Positions 32,553 to 44,051 of a stretch of 64,000 bases of DNA are shown one piece after another (the stretch's first letter is position 1; each line of letters opens with the position of its first letter). This stretch comes from Comamonadaceae bacterium 2FH (GTDB taxonomy: Bacteria > Pseudomonadota > Gammaproteobacteria > Burkholderiales > Burkholderiaceae_C). Under the pieces are notes generated by a model. That model saw nothing but the letters and a program-made list of their open reading frames with translations. It had not been told where the DNA came from and did not search any database. Position numbers and translations under genes: made by a program. The stretch is taken from NCBI GenBank assembly GCA_005503335.1, contig SCMQ01000013.1, positions 1-64,000 on the forward strand, written 5' to 3'.

Positions 32553-33032
32553 CTAGCGGCAGTCCCTGTCCAGGATGGGTTGCAGGCGCTTGTATTCGGC
32601 CGCGCGCGCAGCCTCGTCCATGTATTCGCGCTCGCCCTGCTCGTTGCTGCGCGCCAGGCGCACGCCCGAGTCCAGCGCCTCCTTGGCCTTGCGGGCGCGC
32701 GCGCAGTTCTCGGCGCGTGCCGCGGCCTGGCGCTCCTCCTCCGCCTTCTTCTTCGCCGCCTCGGCGGCTTCGCCCTGCTGCTTCTTCTCCTCGAGCCCCT
32801 TGTCCTGGCCGGACGGCCTGGGCGCGCTGGCCGCGGGCGCCGGCGTCGCCGCCAAGGGCGGCGGCTGGCCGCCCGGCTGGCTCAGGATGTTCCTGGCCGG
32901 CGTGCCCGCAGGCGGCGGCTGGTCGCTGAAGACCCGGCGGCCGCTTTGGTCTATCCACTGCCATTGCGCGGACGCGGCCAAGGGCAAAGCCAAGGCCAGT
33001 CCGAGCACCCACGCAAGCTTGGTCGTCGTCAT
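32553..33032 (-). CDS. DUF4124-domain exported protein
   Basis: 159 residues. Signal peptide to about residue 23 (ALALPLAASA), followed by the short DUF4124 motif (WQWIDQSGRRVFSDQPPPAGTP). The remainder is low complexity: a Pro/Ala linker, then a Lys/Glu/Ala-rich helical, probably coiled-coil stretch (~80-125), ending LQPILDRDC. Such proteins are common in Burkholderiales and of unknown function. The in-frame upstream extension is an antisense shadow of guaA/guaB. It is convergent with the GntR gene and divergent from guaB. Confidence 0.82.
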   Translation of the reverse strand: MTTTKLAWVLGLALALPLAASAQWQWIDQSGRRVFSDQPPPAGTPARNILSQPGGQPPPLAATPAPAASAPRPSGQDKGLEEKKQQGEAAEAAKKKAEEERQAAARAENCARARKAKEALDSGVRLARSNEQGEREYMDEAARAAEYKRLQPILDRDCR

Positions 33033-33116
33033 GGCCGCAGTGTAGCCGCGCGCCAGGTCCGGAGGGTCGGCAGGCCGCGCCGGGCCTGGGCCTGCGGGGG
33101 CGGGGCGGGGTGGTGA

Positions 33117-34619
<1,503 letters not shown>

Positions 34620-34636
34620 AGCGCGCTTCCCATGCG

Positions 34637-34661
34637 GGGCTGCCGGGCGGCGGCCCTTTTT
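34637..34661 (+). terminator. Hairpin with T-run between guaB and guaA
   Basis: An 8-bp stem containing one G-U pair (34637-34644 with 34649-34656), 4-nt loop and five T. It sits 18 bp after guaB and 25 bp before guaA, so it may reduce read-through into guaA rather than end transcription fully. Confidence 0.5.
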
Positions 34662-34685
34662 GTTTCCCTTGCCTTCTTGCCTGCC

Positions 34686-36305
<1,620 letters not shown>

Positions 36306-36362
36306 GCGTCCCGCGCTGACGCCGGCCTAGCCCCGGAACCCTGTTCCGGACATGGAGGCACC

Positions 36363-37676
36363 GTGCTGTACCGCGACCGCCTGGAAGCCGGCCATCTGCT
36401 GGCCCGTGCCCTGCACAAGTACCAGGGGCAGTCGCCCCTGGTCCTCGCCATCCCGCGCGGCGCCGTACCCATGGGCCGGCTGCTCGCGAGTGAGCTGGGA
36501 GGGGAGCTCGACGTCGTGATGGTGCGCAAGATAGGTGCGCCCTACCAGCCGGAGTACGCGCTCGGCGCGGTGGACGAGAGCGGCTGGATGTACCGCAACC
36601 CCTGGGCCGGCAACGACCCGGCCACGCTCGAATACATGGAGACCGAGCGCGCAGCGCAGCTCGAGCTCATGCGCCGCCGGCGCGAACTCTATACGCCGGG
36701 ACGCGCGCCCATCGACCCCCAGGGGCGCATCGTCATCGTGGTCGACGATGGCCTCGCCACCGGCTCGACCATGATCGCGGCCCTGCACGCGTTGCGCGGC
36801 CGGCATCCCGCAAAGCTGATCTGCGCCGTCCCGGTGGCCCCACCCGACGTGCTGAGCAAGATCGGCGCCCTGGCCGACGAGGTGCTGTGCCTGCAGACCC
36901 CGGTGGATTTTCACGCCGTGGGCCAGTTCTACGCGCGCTTCGACCAGGTCGAGGACGAGCAGGTGGTCGAGGCGCTGCGCAGCCCGACCGCGTCCCCACC
37001 GGCGTCCGCCGAGGGCGCAGCGCCCTCCGCCCTGAAGGCCGGCGCCGTGCGCATGGCGCTGGCCGACGTGGTGCTCGAGGGCGAGCTGCACCCGGGCGAC
37101 GGGCGGCGGCTGGTGGTCTTCGCCCATGGCAGCGGCAGCAGCCGCCACAGCCCGCGCAACCGCTACGTGGCTCAGGTGCTCAACCGGGCCGGTATCGGTA
37201 CCCTGCTGTTCGACATGCTGACGCTAGAAGAGGATAGCGACTACGAGCGGCGCTTCGACATCGAGCTGCTCACGCAGCGCCTGCTGGGCGTGGTGGCTTG
37301 GCTGCGCCAGCGCGCACCCGGCTTGTCGATAGCCCTGTTCGGCGCCAGCACCGGCGCCGCCGCCGCGCTGCAGGTGGCGGCGCAGCTGCGCCCGCCGGTG
37401 GACGCGGTGGTCTCGCGCGGCGGCCGGCCCGACCTGGCCGGCGTTGCCGCACTGCGGCGCGTCAAATGCCCGACGCTGCTGATCGTGGGCAGCCTCGACA
37501 CCGAGGTGCTGGCCCTGAACCGCGAGGCACTGGCCAAGCTCGGGTCGGTCGGCGAGCTGGTCGAGATCCCCGGCGCTACCCATTTGTTCGAGGAGGCCGG
37601 GACGCTGGAGCAGGTGGCCGACATCGCCTGCGGCTGGCTGGGCCGGCAGCTGAGCGCCGCCGCCAGGCCGTCTTGA
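36363..37676 (+). CDS. Fusion of phosphoribosyltransferase and dienelactone hydrolase-like domains
   Basis: 437 residues in two domains. Residues ~1-210: a type I PRTase with the PRPP loop IVVDDGLATGSTM and an N-terminal YRDRLEAGHLLARAL as in ComF-like or erythromycin-esterase-linked PRTases. Residues ~225-430: an alpha/beta hydrolase with GSGSSRHSPRNRYVA, nucleophile motif GASTGAAAAL, and apparent acid and base residues in GSLDTEVL and GATHLFEE. A Pro/Ala/Ser linker separates them. Both active sites look intact. The substrate is unknown. GTG start preceded by TGGAGGCACC. It lies downstream of guaA, so a purine-related role is possible but unproven. Confidence 0.88.
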   Translation: MLYRDRLEAGHLLARALHKYQGQSPLVLAIPRGAVPMGRLLASELGGELDVVMVRKIGAPYQPEYALGAVDESGWMYRNPWAGNDPATLEYMETERAAQLELMRRRRELYTPGRAPIDPQGRIVIVVDDGLATGSTMIAALHALRGRHPAKLICAVPVAPPDVLSKIGALADEVLCLQTPVDFHAVGQFYARFDQVEDEQVVEALRSPTASPPASAEGAAPSALKAGAVRMALADVVLEGELHPGDGRRLVVFAHGSGSSRHSPRNRYVAQVLNRAGIGTLLFDMLTLEEDSDYERRFDIELLTQRLLGVVAWLRQRAPGLSIALFGASTGAAAALQVAAQLRPPVDAVVSRGGRPDLAGVAALRRVKCPTLLIVGSLDTEVLALNREALAKLGSVGELVEIPGATHLFEEAGTLEQVADIACGWLGRQLSAAARPS

Positions 37677-37783
37677 CGCGGGCGCGCGCCCGAGCGCCGC
37701 TTTGGTAGCATCGCGCGCATGGTTTCCGTCCCGTCGTCCCTGTTCCCACCTCGGCGCCAGCCCGCAGGGCAGGGCGCCCACGC

Positions 37784-38803
37784 ATGCTGACGACCGACGC
37801 CGATGAGCGCTGGATGCAGCTCGCCCTGGCCGAGGCCCAGGCTGCGGCCGCGGCCGGCGAGGTGCCGGTCGGCGCGGTGGTGGTGCGCGACGGCACGCTC
37901 GTCGCCACCGGCCGCAACGCACCGATCGACCACCGCGATCCCACGGCCCATGCCGAGATCGCCGCGCTGCGCGCAGCGGCGCAGAAGCTGGGCAACTACA
38001 GGCTCGACGGCTGCGACCTCTACGTCACGCTCGAGCCCTGCGCCATGTGCTGCGGGGCCATGCTGCATGCGCGCCTGGCGCGCGTGGTGTTCGGCGCGTC
38101 CGATCCCAAGACCGGGGCGGCCGGCTCGGTGCTGAACCTGTTCGCCCTGCCGCAGCTCAACCACCAGACCGCGCTGCGCGGCGGGGTGCTGGCCGAGGCC
38201 TGCGGCGCGCCGCTGAAGGCGTTTTTCAAGGCGCGCCGGGCCAAGGCCGAGCCGCTGCGTGAGGACGCGCTGCGAACGCCCGAGGCCTGCTTTGCCGGCC
38301 TGCCTGGCCCGGCCTGGCCTCCGCACTATGTGAGCGACCTGCCCAGCCTGGGGGGCCTGCGCCTGCATTATCTGGACGAGGGGCCGCGCGACGCCGAGTG
38401 CTGGCTCTGCCTGCACGGCCCGCAGGACTGGAGCCTGCGCCACGCCGCCCGCCTGGCCGAGCTCGCGGGCCGCGGCTTGCGCGCGGTGGCGCCCGACCTG
38501 CCGGGCTTCGGTCGCAGCGACAAGCCCAAGAAGGAGGCGGCGCACAGCCTGGCCTGGCACGCGGCCGTGCTGCTGGAGCTGGCGGACCGGCTCGGCCTGG
38601 CGCAGCCGGTGCTGCTGGCGCCGCCGGCGATGGCGCCCCTGGTCGCGCGTTTGCAGGCCGTGCAGCCGCAGCGCTTCCGCCGCTGCGAAACCGATGTCCA
38701 GCCGGCCCTGCCCGAGGCGCTGCGGCAGGCCCCGTACCCCGACCGCGGCCATGCCGCCGGTCCGCGCGCCCTGGCCCGTCTGCTGGCGCAAGAGTCCGTC
38801 TGA
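37784..38803 (+). CDS. tadA: tRNA adenosine(34) deaminase TadA with C-terminal dehalogenase-like half domain
   Basis: 339 residues against ~150-180 for ordinary TadA. Residues 1-~155 are a complete TadA: zinc ligand His56 and catalytic Glu58 in TAHAEI, Cys86 and Cys89 in PCAMC; it makes inosine at the wobble position of tRNA. From ~185 on the sequence follows the N-terminal half of haloalkane dehalogenase-type hydrolases (GLRLHYLDEGP, CLHGPQDWS, APDLPGFGRSDKP) but the nucleophile-elbow position reads LLAPPAMAPL and the cap and C-terminal half are missing. The appended part is probably not an active hydrolase. It lies 107 bp after the PRTase-hydrolase gene. Confidence 0.9.
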   Translation: MLTTDADERWMQLALAEAQAAAAAGEVPVGAVVVRDGTLVATGRNAPIDHRDPTAHAEIAALRAAAQKLGNYRLDGCDLYVTLEPCAMCCGAMLHARLARVVFGASDPKTGAAGSVLNLFALPQLNHQTALRGGVLAEACGAPLKAFFKARRAKAEPLREDALRTPEACFAGLPGPAWPPHYVSDLPSLGGLRLHYLDEGPRDAECWLCLHGPQDWSLRHAARLAELAGRGLRAVAPDLPGFGRSDKPKKEAAHSLAWHAAVLLELADRLGLAQPVLLAPPAMAPLVARLQAVQPQRFRRCETDVQPALPEALRQAPYPDRGHAAGPRALARLLAQESV

Positions 38804-38835
38804 GGCGGCACAGGCGATAGCGGATACTTCGCTCC

Positions 38836-39759
38836 GTGAAAAAACATATCTACATCTACTCCCCCTCGAGCGCGGTGCGCGACAAGGCTGCCTTCCGCCG
38901 CGGCGTGGCGCGCCTCAAGCGCCTGGGCCACGAGGTCGAGCTCGATCCGGATGCCCTGTCCAGCCATCAGCGCTTCGCCGGCGACGACCCGACCCGGCTG
39001 GCCTCGATCGACCGTGCCGCCGCAAGTGGCGCCGACGTCGCCCTGATCTCGCGCGGTGGCTACGGCCTCACGCGCATCCTGTCCGGCCTGCCGTACAAGA
39101 AGCTGGAGAAGGCCATCGCGCGTGGCACGCAGTTCGTGGGCCTAAGCGACTTCACGGCCCTGCAGACCGCGCTGCTGGCGAAGACCGGCGCCCTGAGCTG
39201 GGCCGGGCCGGCGCTGGGCGAGGATTTCGGCGTCGAGGGCGGTCCCGACGACATCATGGAGGCCTGCTTCGACGATCTGCTGCAGGGGCAGGGCGAGGGC
39301 ACGGGCTGGCGCCTGCCGGCGGGCGACATGCCGCAAGGCCTGGAGGCCGGGCTGTCGATCCGCGATGCCCAGCTCTGGGGCGGCAACCTGTCGGTGCTCG
39401 TGAGCCTGTTGGGCACCCCCTACTGGCCCGAGGTCAAGGGCGGGGTGTTGTTCCTCGAGGACGTCAACGAGCACCCCTACCGCATCGAGCGCATGCTCAC
39501 GCAGCTGCTGCATGCCGGCGTGCTGGCGCGGCAGAAGGCCATCGTGTTCGGGCAGTTCAGCGGCTACAAGCTGGTGCCGCACGACAAGGGGTTCAAGCTC
39601 GCCAGCGTGCTGGCCTGGCTGCGCGCTCAGCTCAAGACGCCGGTGTTGTCCGGCCTGCCGTTCGGCCATGTGCCGACCAAGGTGCTGCTGCCCGTGGGGG
39701 CGAAAGTGGAGCTGGCCGTGGACGGGCGCGACGCCTTCCTGGTCTGGGGCCACCTCTGA
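38836..39759 (+). CDS. ldcA: LD-carboxypeptidase (peptidase family S66)
   Basis: 307 residues (E. coli LdcA 304). It removes the terminal D-Ala from the tetrapeptide of recycled murein in the cytoplasm. The nucleophile Ser104 sits in FVGLSDFTALQ; the Glu and His of the triad are likely in LEDVNEHPYRIERM and FGHVPTKVLLPVG. RGGYGLTRIL near residue 75 is also family-typical. GTG start, and 32 bp after tadA, so cotranscription is likely. No signal peptide, matching the cytoplasmic role. Confidence 0.93.
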   Translation: MKKHIYIYSPSSAVRDKAAFRRGVARLKRLGHEVELDPDALSSHQRFAGDDPTRLASIDRAAASGADVALISRGGYGLTRILSGLPYKKLEKAIARGTQFVGLSDFTALQTALLAKTGALSWAGPALGEDFGVEGGPDDIMEACFDDLLQGQGEGTGWRLPAGDMPQGLEAGLSIRDAQLWGGNLSVLVSLLGTPYWPEVKGGVLFLEDVNEHPYRIERMLTQLLHAGVLARQKAIVFGQFSGYKLVPHDKGFKLASVLAWLRAQLKTPVLSGLPFGHVPTKVLLPVGAKVELAVDGRDAFLVWGHL

Positions 39760-39781
39760 CGGGGCGGCGGCCGTTCAGCTC

Positions 39782-40687
39782 GTGAGCGCCCATCGCACGG
39801 TCGTCATGGCCGACCTCAGCGGCAGCAGCCGGCTGTTCGGCTTGCTCGGCACCGAGGCGGCCGCGCGCTTCATGACGCAGTGCCTCGACGCCATGGCGAC
39901 GCTGAGCCAGCGCCATGGGGGCAGGGTGGTCAAGCGGCTCGGCGACGGCGTGCTGCTGCTGTTCGGGGCGGCGCCCGAGGCGCTTGCGGCCTGCGTCGCG
40001 CTGCAGCGCGACCATCAGCGCAGCCTGGCGCGGGGGCCGGCCGAATTGCGCCTGCCGCTGCGCATCGGCCTGGCCTGCGGCGAGCTCGCCATGCTCGGCG
40101 ACGACTGCTACGGCGAGGCCGTGAACCTGGCGGCCCGCCTCAGCCAGCTCGCCGGCGAAGGCCAGGTCTGGGCCACCGAGAGCGTGTTCGAAGGCCAGGC
40201 CGCGACGGTGCGGGCGCGCGATCTGGGCTGCCTGGCCCTGCGCGGCATCGCCGGTGCGCGCCGGCTGTTCCAAATCGAATGGGACGATGGCGCGGACTCC
40301 GGCCTGCTCACGCTGCACGGCGAACTCGCGCCTGTGCCGGCCACATCCCATGGCGCCAGCATCGAACTGCGCCGCGCCGACCAGCAGGCGGCATTCGCGG
40401 CCGCGAGCCTGCCTATCCACATTGGGCGCTCGGGCGAGGCGGATTTCGTGGTGCGGGAGAGCGTGGTGTCACGCCGCCATGCAAGCATCGAACGGCGCGA
40501 AGGCAGCTTTCTGCTCACCGACCTCAGCAGCTACGGCACCTGGCTGCGCCCGCACGGCAGCGCCAACGAATTGCCGCTGCGCAGGACCTCCTGCGTGCTC
40601 CACGGGCGCGGCGAGATCGCGCTGGGCGCGCCATTCGGCAGCCCGGGTGTGCCGGTCGTGAGCTTCAGTGTCACCGAAACCGGCTGA
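39782..40687 (+). CDS. Class III adenylate/guanylate cyclase with C-terminal FHA domain
   Basis: 301 residues. The cyclase domain (~5-165) keeps the metal-binding Asp in MADLSGSSRLF, the second metal Asp and a Lys in VVKRLGDGVLLLF, and the Asn/Arg pair in GEAVNLAARLSQL, so it could be active. The FHA domain (~210-290) has IHIGRSGEADF, VVSRRHASIER and DLSSYGTWL, the normal phosphothreonine-binding layout. Soluble; no membrane segment. GTG at 39782 is the proposed start; ATG at 39806 (MADLSG) would cut off a few residues only. 22 bp after ldcA. Confidence 0.88.
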   Translation: MSAHRTVVMADLSGSSRLFGLLGTEAAARFMTQCLDAMATLSQRHGGRVVKRLGDGVLLLFGAAPEALAACVALQRDHQRSLARGPAELRLPLRIGLACGELAMLGDDCYGEAVNLAARLSQLAGEGQVWATESVFEGQAATVRARDLGCLALRGIAGARRLFQIEWDDGADSGLLTLHGELAPVPATSHGASIELRRADQQAAFAAASLPIHIGRSGEADFVVRESVVSRRHASIERREGSFLLTDLSSYGTWLRPHGSANELPLRRTSCVLHGRGEIALGAPFGSPGVPVVSFSVTETG

Positions 40688-40700
40688 CCGGGCCGGCCGC

Positions 40701-40949
40701 TCAGATGCCGAGGATCTTCTTCGCCTCGCCCAACGACTTCATCGCATCGTCGTGCTTGCCCGCCTTGTGCTGGGCTTCGCCGTCGGCGCGCAGCTTGGCC
40801 ACCTTGGCGGAATCCGCCTCGGACAGCATGGGCTTGGCCGCCAGTTTCGCATCGATGACCTTCATCTCGTTCGGGCAGTTGTGGGCCCATGCCATGCCGC
40901 TCGCGCCGAGCAGCAGGAGTGAAGCCAGGACGGCAGTGCAAGTGCGCAT
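40701..40949 (-). CDS. Small exported protein of unknown function
   Basis: 82 residues. Signal peptide MRTCTAVLASLLLLGASGMAWA, leaving a ~60-residue, highly charged helical mature part that begins HNCPNEMKVIDAKLAAKP and contains one cysteine, ending SLGEAKKILGI. AAGGGA lies nine bases before the ATG, and the signal peptide supports that start; the longer frame upstream is unlike a protein N-terminus. I do not recognise a family with certainty. It is convergent with the cyclase-FHA gene and downstream of the chemoreceptor gene. Confidence 0.78.
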   Translation of the reverse strand: MRTCTAVLASLLLLGASGMAWAHNCPNEMKVIDAKLAAKPMLSEADSAKVAKLRADGEAQHKAGKHDDAMKSLGEAKKILGI

Positions 40950-41088
40950 GTCGAATCCCTTCAGGTTTGTGAACGGGGCCCAGGATAGCCCAGCGGGCGG
41001 CCTTGCGCCAGAGGGCTTCGTATCCAAGCGTAATCGGACCCAGTGGACGCCGCCCGGGCGTCCATGAGGCATTGTCGGCCGCGGCGCG

Positions 41089-42630
41089 TCAGACCTTGAA
41101 CTCGTCGACCGCCTCCTGCAGCTGGTGCGCCTGGGCCGACAGGGCCGATGCGGCCGATGCCGCCTGCTCCACCAGTGCCGCGTTCTGCTGGGTCGCCACG
41201 TCCATGTGCGTCATGGCCTCGTTGACATGTTCGATGCCACCGCTTTGCTGGGCCGATGCGACCGAGATCTCTCCCAGGATGTCGGCGACGCGGTTCACGG
41301 CCTGCACGATCTCCTGCATGGTCTCGCCGGCCCGGCCGACCAGCACCGAGCCGGTGTCGACATGGTCGGCGGAGTCGCCGATCAGCTTCTTGATTTCGTT
41401 GGCGGCCTCCGCGCTCTTCTGCGCCAGCTGTCGCACCTCGCTCGCCACCACGGCGAAGCCGCGGCCTTGCTCGCCGGCGCGCGCAGCCTCCACCGCCGCG
41501 TTCAGCGCCAGGATGTTGGTCTGGAAGGCGATGCCCTCGATCACGCCGATGATGTCGACCACCTTCTGCGAGCTGGCGCTGATCTCCTCCATGGTCTCGA
41601 CCACGCGCTTGACCGCCACGCCGCCGCGCTGCGCGATGTCCGAGGCGCTGACGGCGAGGCCGCTGGCCGCGCGCGCACGCTCGGCGTTCTGCCGCACCGT
41701 GGAGGTCAGCTCTTCCATGCTGGCCACGGTCTGCTGCAGCGACGAGGCCTGCTCCTCCGTGCGCTGCGAGAGGTCGGAATTTCCCGCAGCGATTTCCTTC
41801 GACGCGGCCGTGATGGAGCCGGTCGAATCCTTGATCCGGCTCACCAGGTCGGTCAGGGTGTCCTCCATGCGCCCCAGCGCCCTGAGCAGTCGGCCGAAAT
41901 CGCCGCCTCGCTCGGTCACGAACTCCTGGCTCAGGTCACCCGAGGCCACGGTCTCGGCGATCAGGATGGCCTCGTTCAGGGGCCGGGCGATGCTGCGTGC
42001 CAGCGCATAGGCCGAGGCCGCCCCCAGCAGCAGCGTCGCCAGCGCCAGCCAGAGCAACTCGGTGCGGGCCGAGGCGATGCTGCGCTCGGCGGCCGCGCCG
42101 CTGTCGGCCACCTGCTTGCGGCGCGCGCTTTCGAGGGCGCCGATCTCGCGCAGCAGGGCGTCGAGCGCCGTCAGCGATTCGCCGATCAGGGCCCTGGATG
42201 CCTCGTCTCGATGGTCCTGCTGCAGCAGGCGGGTCACATCCGCGATCGACTGTTCGTAGCGTTCGCGCAAGCGCGTGATCTTCTCGATGCTCCGTGTGTG
42301 CTCGGCGGACGAGGCGCTCTGGCCCAGGGTCTGCAGCGCCTGGGCGATCTGTTTGCGGCTGTGCTCGATGCGGTGCTGGACCAGGGCCAGATGGTCCTTG
42401 TCGGTGGCCAGGAACAGCTCGGCGGCACCGCGCGCGCTGGCGTGTGCGGAGGCGCTGAGCGTGGCCGCAGCCTCGGCGGCGGCCCAGTCCTTGCCCACGA
42501 TCTGCCGGTTGACGGCGCCGACGCCGTTCAAGTGGACCACGGCCACGGTGGCCAGGGCCATGCTCAGCAGCACGACGGCGGCGAAACCCGCGCCCAGTCT
42601 CGTGCTTACTTTGTAGTCTTCGAATGCCAT
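41089..42630 (-). CDS. Methyl-accepting chemotaxis protein
   Basis: 513 residues. Classical receptor topology: transmembrane helix ~12-33, a periplasmic four-helix-bundle sensor (~34-190), second transmembrane helix ~191-212, HAMP domain (~213-265), then the cytoplasmic signalling hairpin with the near-invariant tip [32 protein letters not shown]. It ends QEAVDEFKV, without the NWETF-type CheR-docking tail. The ligand is unknown. It is transcribed toward the same side as flgL, with a 151-bp gap, next to the flagellar block. I saw no sigma-28 box in that gap. Confidence 0.95.
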   Translation of the reverse strand: MAFEDYKVSTRLGAGFAAVVLLSMALATVAVVHLNGVGAVNRQIVGKDWAAAEAAATLSASAHASARGAAELFLATDKDHLALVQHRIEHSRKQIAQALQTLGQSASSAEHTRSIEKITRLRERYEQSIADVTRLLQQDHRDEASRALIGESLTALDALLREIGALESARRKQVADSGAAAERSIASARTELLWLALATLLLGAASAYALARSIARPLNEAILIAETVASGDLSQEFVTERGGDFGRLLRALGRMEDTLTDLVSRIKDSTGSITAASKEIAAGNSDLSQRTEEQASSLQQTVASMEELTSTVRQNAERARAASGLAVSASDIAQRGGVAVKRVVETMEEISASSQKVVDIIGVIEGIAFQTNILALNAAVEAARAGEQGRGFAVVASEVRQLAQKSAEAANEIKKLIGDSADHVDTGSVLVGRAGETMQEIVQAVNRVADILGEISVASAQQSGGIEHVNEAMTHMDVATQQNAALVEQAASAASALSAQAHQLQEAVDEFKV

Positions 42631-42781
42631 TGAATTTTGTCTCCGGGAAAGGTGGTGCCGTGCGGCGTCGGATGAGGTCCGGCGCGTCGGGCGTCGCTCA
42701 TGCCGAGCGCAACAAATCCTAGTTCTGCCGCCGCGGCAAGAACCGCGCAAACAAGGGCGTTTGGCGGGCCTTTTCCGGCGT

Positions 42782-43996
42782 TCAGGCCAGGTACTGGAAC
42801 AGCGACAGGCGCTGGACCATGCCGTAGGTCTTGAGCACCGCGTCGTAGCCGCTTTGCTTGTTCTGAAACTCGGAGATCGCTTGCACCATGTCGAGGTCTT
42901 CCGCGTCGGAGCGCTCGACCTGGTGCGCTAGCTGGTCCGCCGCGTTGCGGTCCTCGATGCGGTCGATGCGGTTGAGCGCGTCTCCGGCAGCGCTGCGTGC
43001 GCTCTGCATGCGGCCGAGCACCGCGTCGAGGTCGCGCAGGCCCGTGGCGACGCCCTGGGCGATCTGGGTGCTGCTGGCCAGCGGGTTCTGCAGCGCCGCG
43101 ATCGCCTGGTCGAGCACCTTGAACACGCTGAGCTCGGTCCGGCTGGGCGTGATGCGGAAGCTGTCGCCGCCGGCCGGCGTGCCGCTCACGGTCACGCTCA
43201 TGCCGTCGACCACGATGGGCTGGCCGGAGCTGTAGGGGCTGGGCGGGTCGGGCGGCGCCAGGGGCGTGGCGCTGACAGGGTCCAGGCGCTGAATGCTGTA
43301 GCTGGTGCCCGCGGCGTCGAACACGATGTCGTAGCGCAGGTCCTGCAGGGCGGTCGGATCGACGACCTGGCCCGCGTCTATCGTGGCGCTGCCGTTGCTG
43401 ATCACGGCCTCGGTGACGAACACGCCGTTGCCGGTGGGGGCGCTCATCCAGGCATAGCTGCCGTCCACCGTCAGGGGCAGCAGCTCGCTGGCGCTGGACC
43501 CGAGCTCGCCGGCCACGCCGTTGAACACCACCGCGCCGGTGGGCGGCGAGGTGTCGACGAAGGGCGCGCCGTCGGCACCCTGGCCGGCGAACAGGTAGCG
43601 GCCCGCGCCGTCCTGCGCGTTGGCAATCTGCAGCAGCTGGTCGCGGTATTGCTGCAGCTGGGCGGCCAGGCCCTGGCGTTCGGCCGCCGTGTAGGTCGCG
43701 TTGCCGGCCGCGACCAGGCCGTCGCGCGAGGACTGCAGCAGGCCGACGGCGTCACCCAGGGCGCTTTCGGCCTGGGTCATGGCACTGCGGCTGGCTTGCA
43801 AGGCGCGCTGAGAGGCAACGGCTTTCTCGCTGCCCGCGAGTGCACGCTCGGCGCGTGCCGCGGCGCCGGGGTCGTCGCTGGCCTGCAGCACGCGTTTGCC
43901 GCTGGTCAGCCGCATCTGCGCATCGGCCAGGTCCTGCTGGCGTTGCTGCATGTTGGCGATGGAGCTGTCGTAGGTCGAGGCGGTGGCGATGCGCAT
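42782..43996 (-). CDS. flgL: Flagellar hook-filament junction protein FlgL
   Basis: 404 residues (E. coli FlgL 317; longer versions are common in Burkholderiales because of a variable middle region). N-terminal flagellin-like helix [36 protein letters not shown] and C-terminal helix ending [17 protein letters not shown] form the D0/D1 core. It joins hook to filament together with FlgK, upstream by 55 bp. Exported by the flagellar type III system, hence no signal peptide. Confidence 0.93.
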   Translation of the reverse strand: MRIATASTYDSSIANMQQRQQDLADAQMRLTSGKRVLQASDDPGAAARAERALAGSEKAVASQRALQASRSAMTQAESALGDAVGLLQSSRDGLVAAGNATYTAAERQGLAAQLQQYRDQLLQIANAQDGAGRYLFAGQGADGAPFVDTSPPTGAVVFNGVAGELGSSASELLPLTVDGSYAWMSAPTGNGVFVTEAVISNGSATIDAGQVVDPTALQDLRYDIVFDAAGTSYSIQRLDPVSATPLAPPDPPSPYSSGQPIVVDGMSVTVSGTPAGGDSFRITPSRTELSVFKVLDQAIAALQNPLASSTQIAQGVATGLRDLDAVLGRMQSARSAAGDALNRIDRIEDRNAADQLAHQVERSDAEDLDMVQAISEFQNKQSGYDAVLKTYGMVQRLSLFQYLA

Positions 43997-44051
43997 GGTG
44001 GACGAGGGTCAGGAGCGGGGCGGTCGAGGTGGCGGTCGAGGTGCAGCAAGG

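Noticed and set aside
41044-41064. 8-bp hairpin downstream of the chemoreceptor gene as a terminator
   Set aside because: No T-run follows on the minus strand, so it does not meet the usual criteria.
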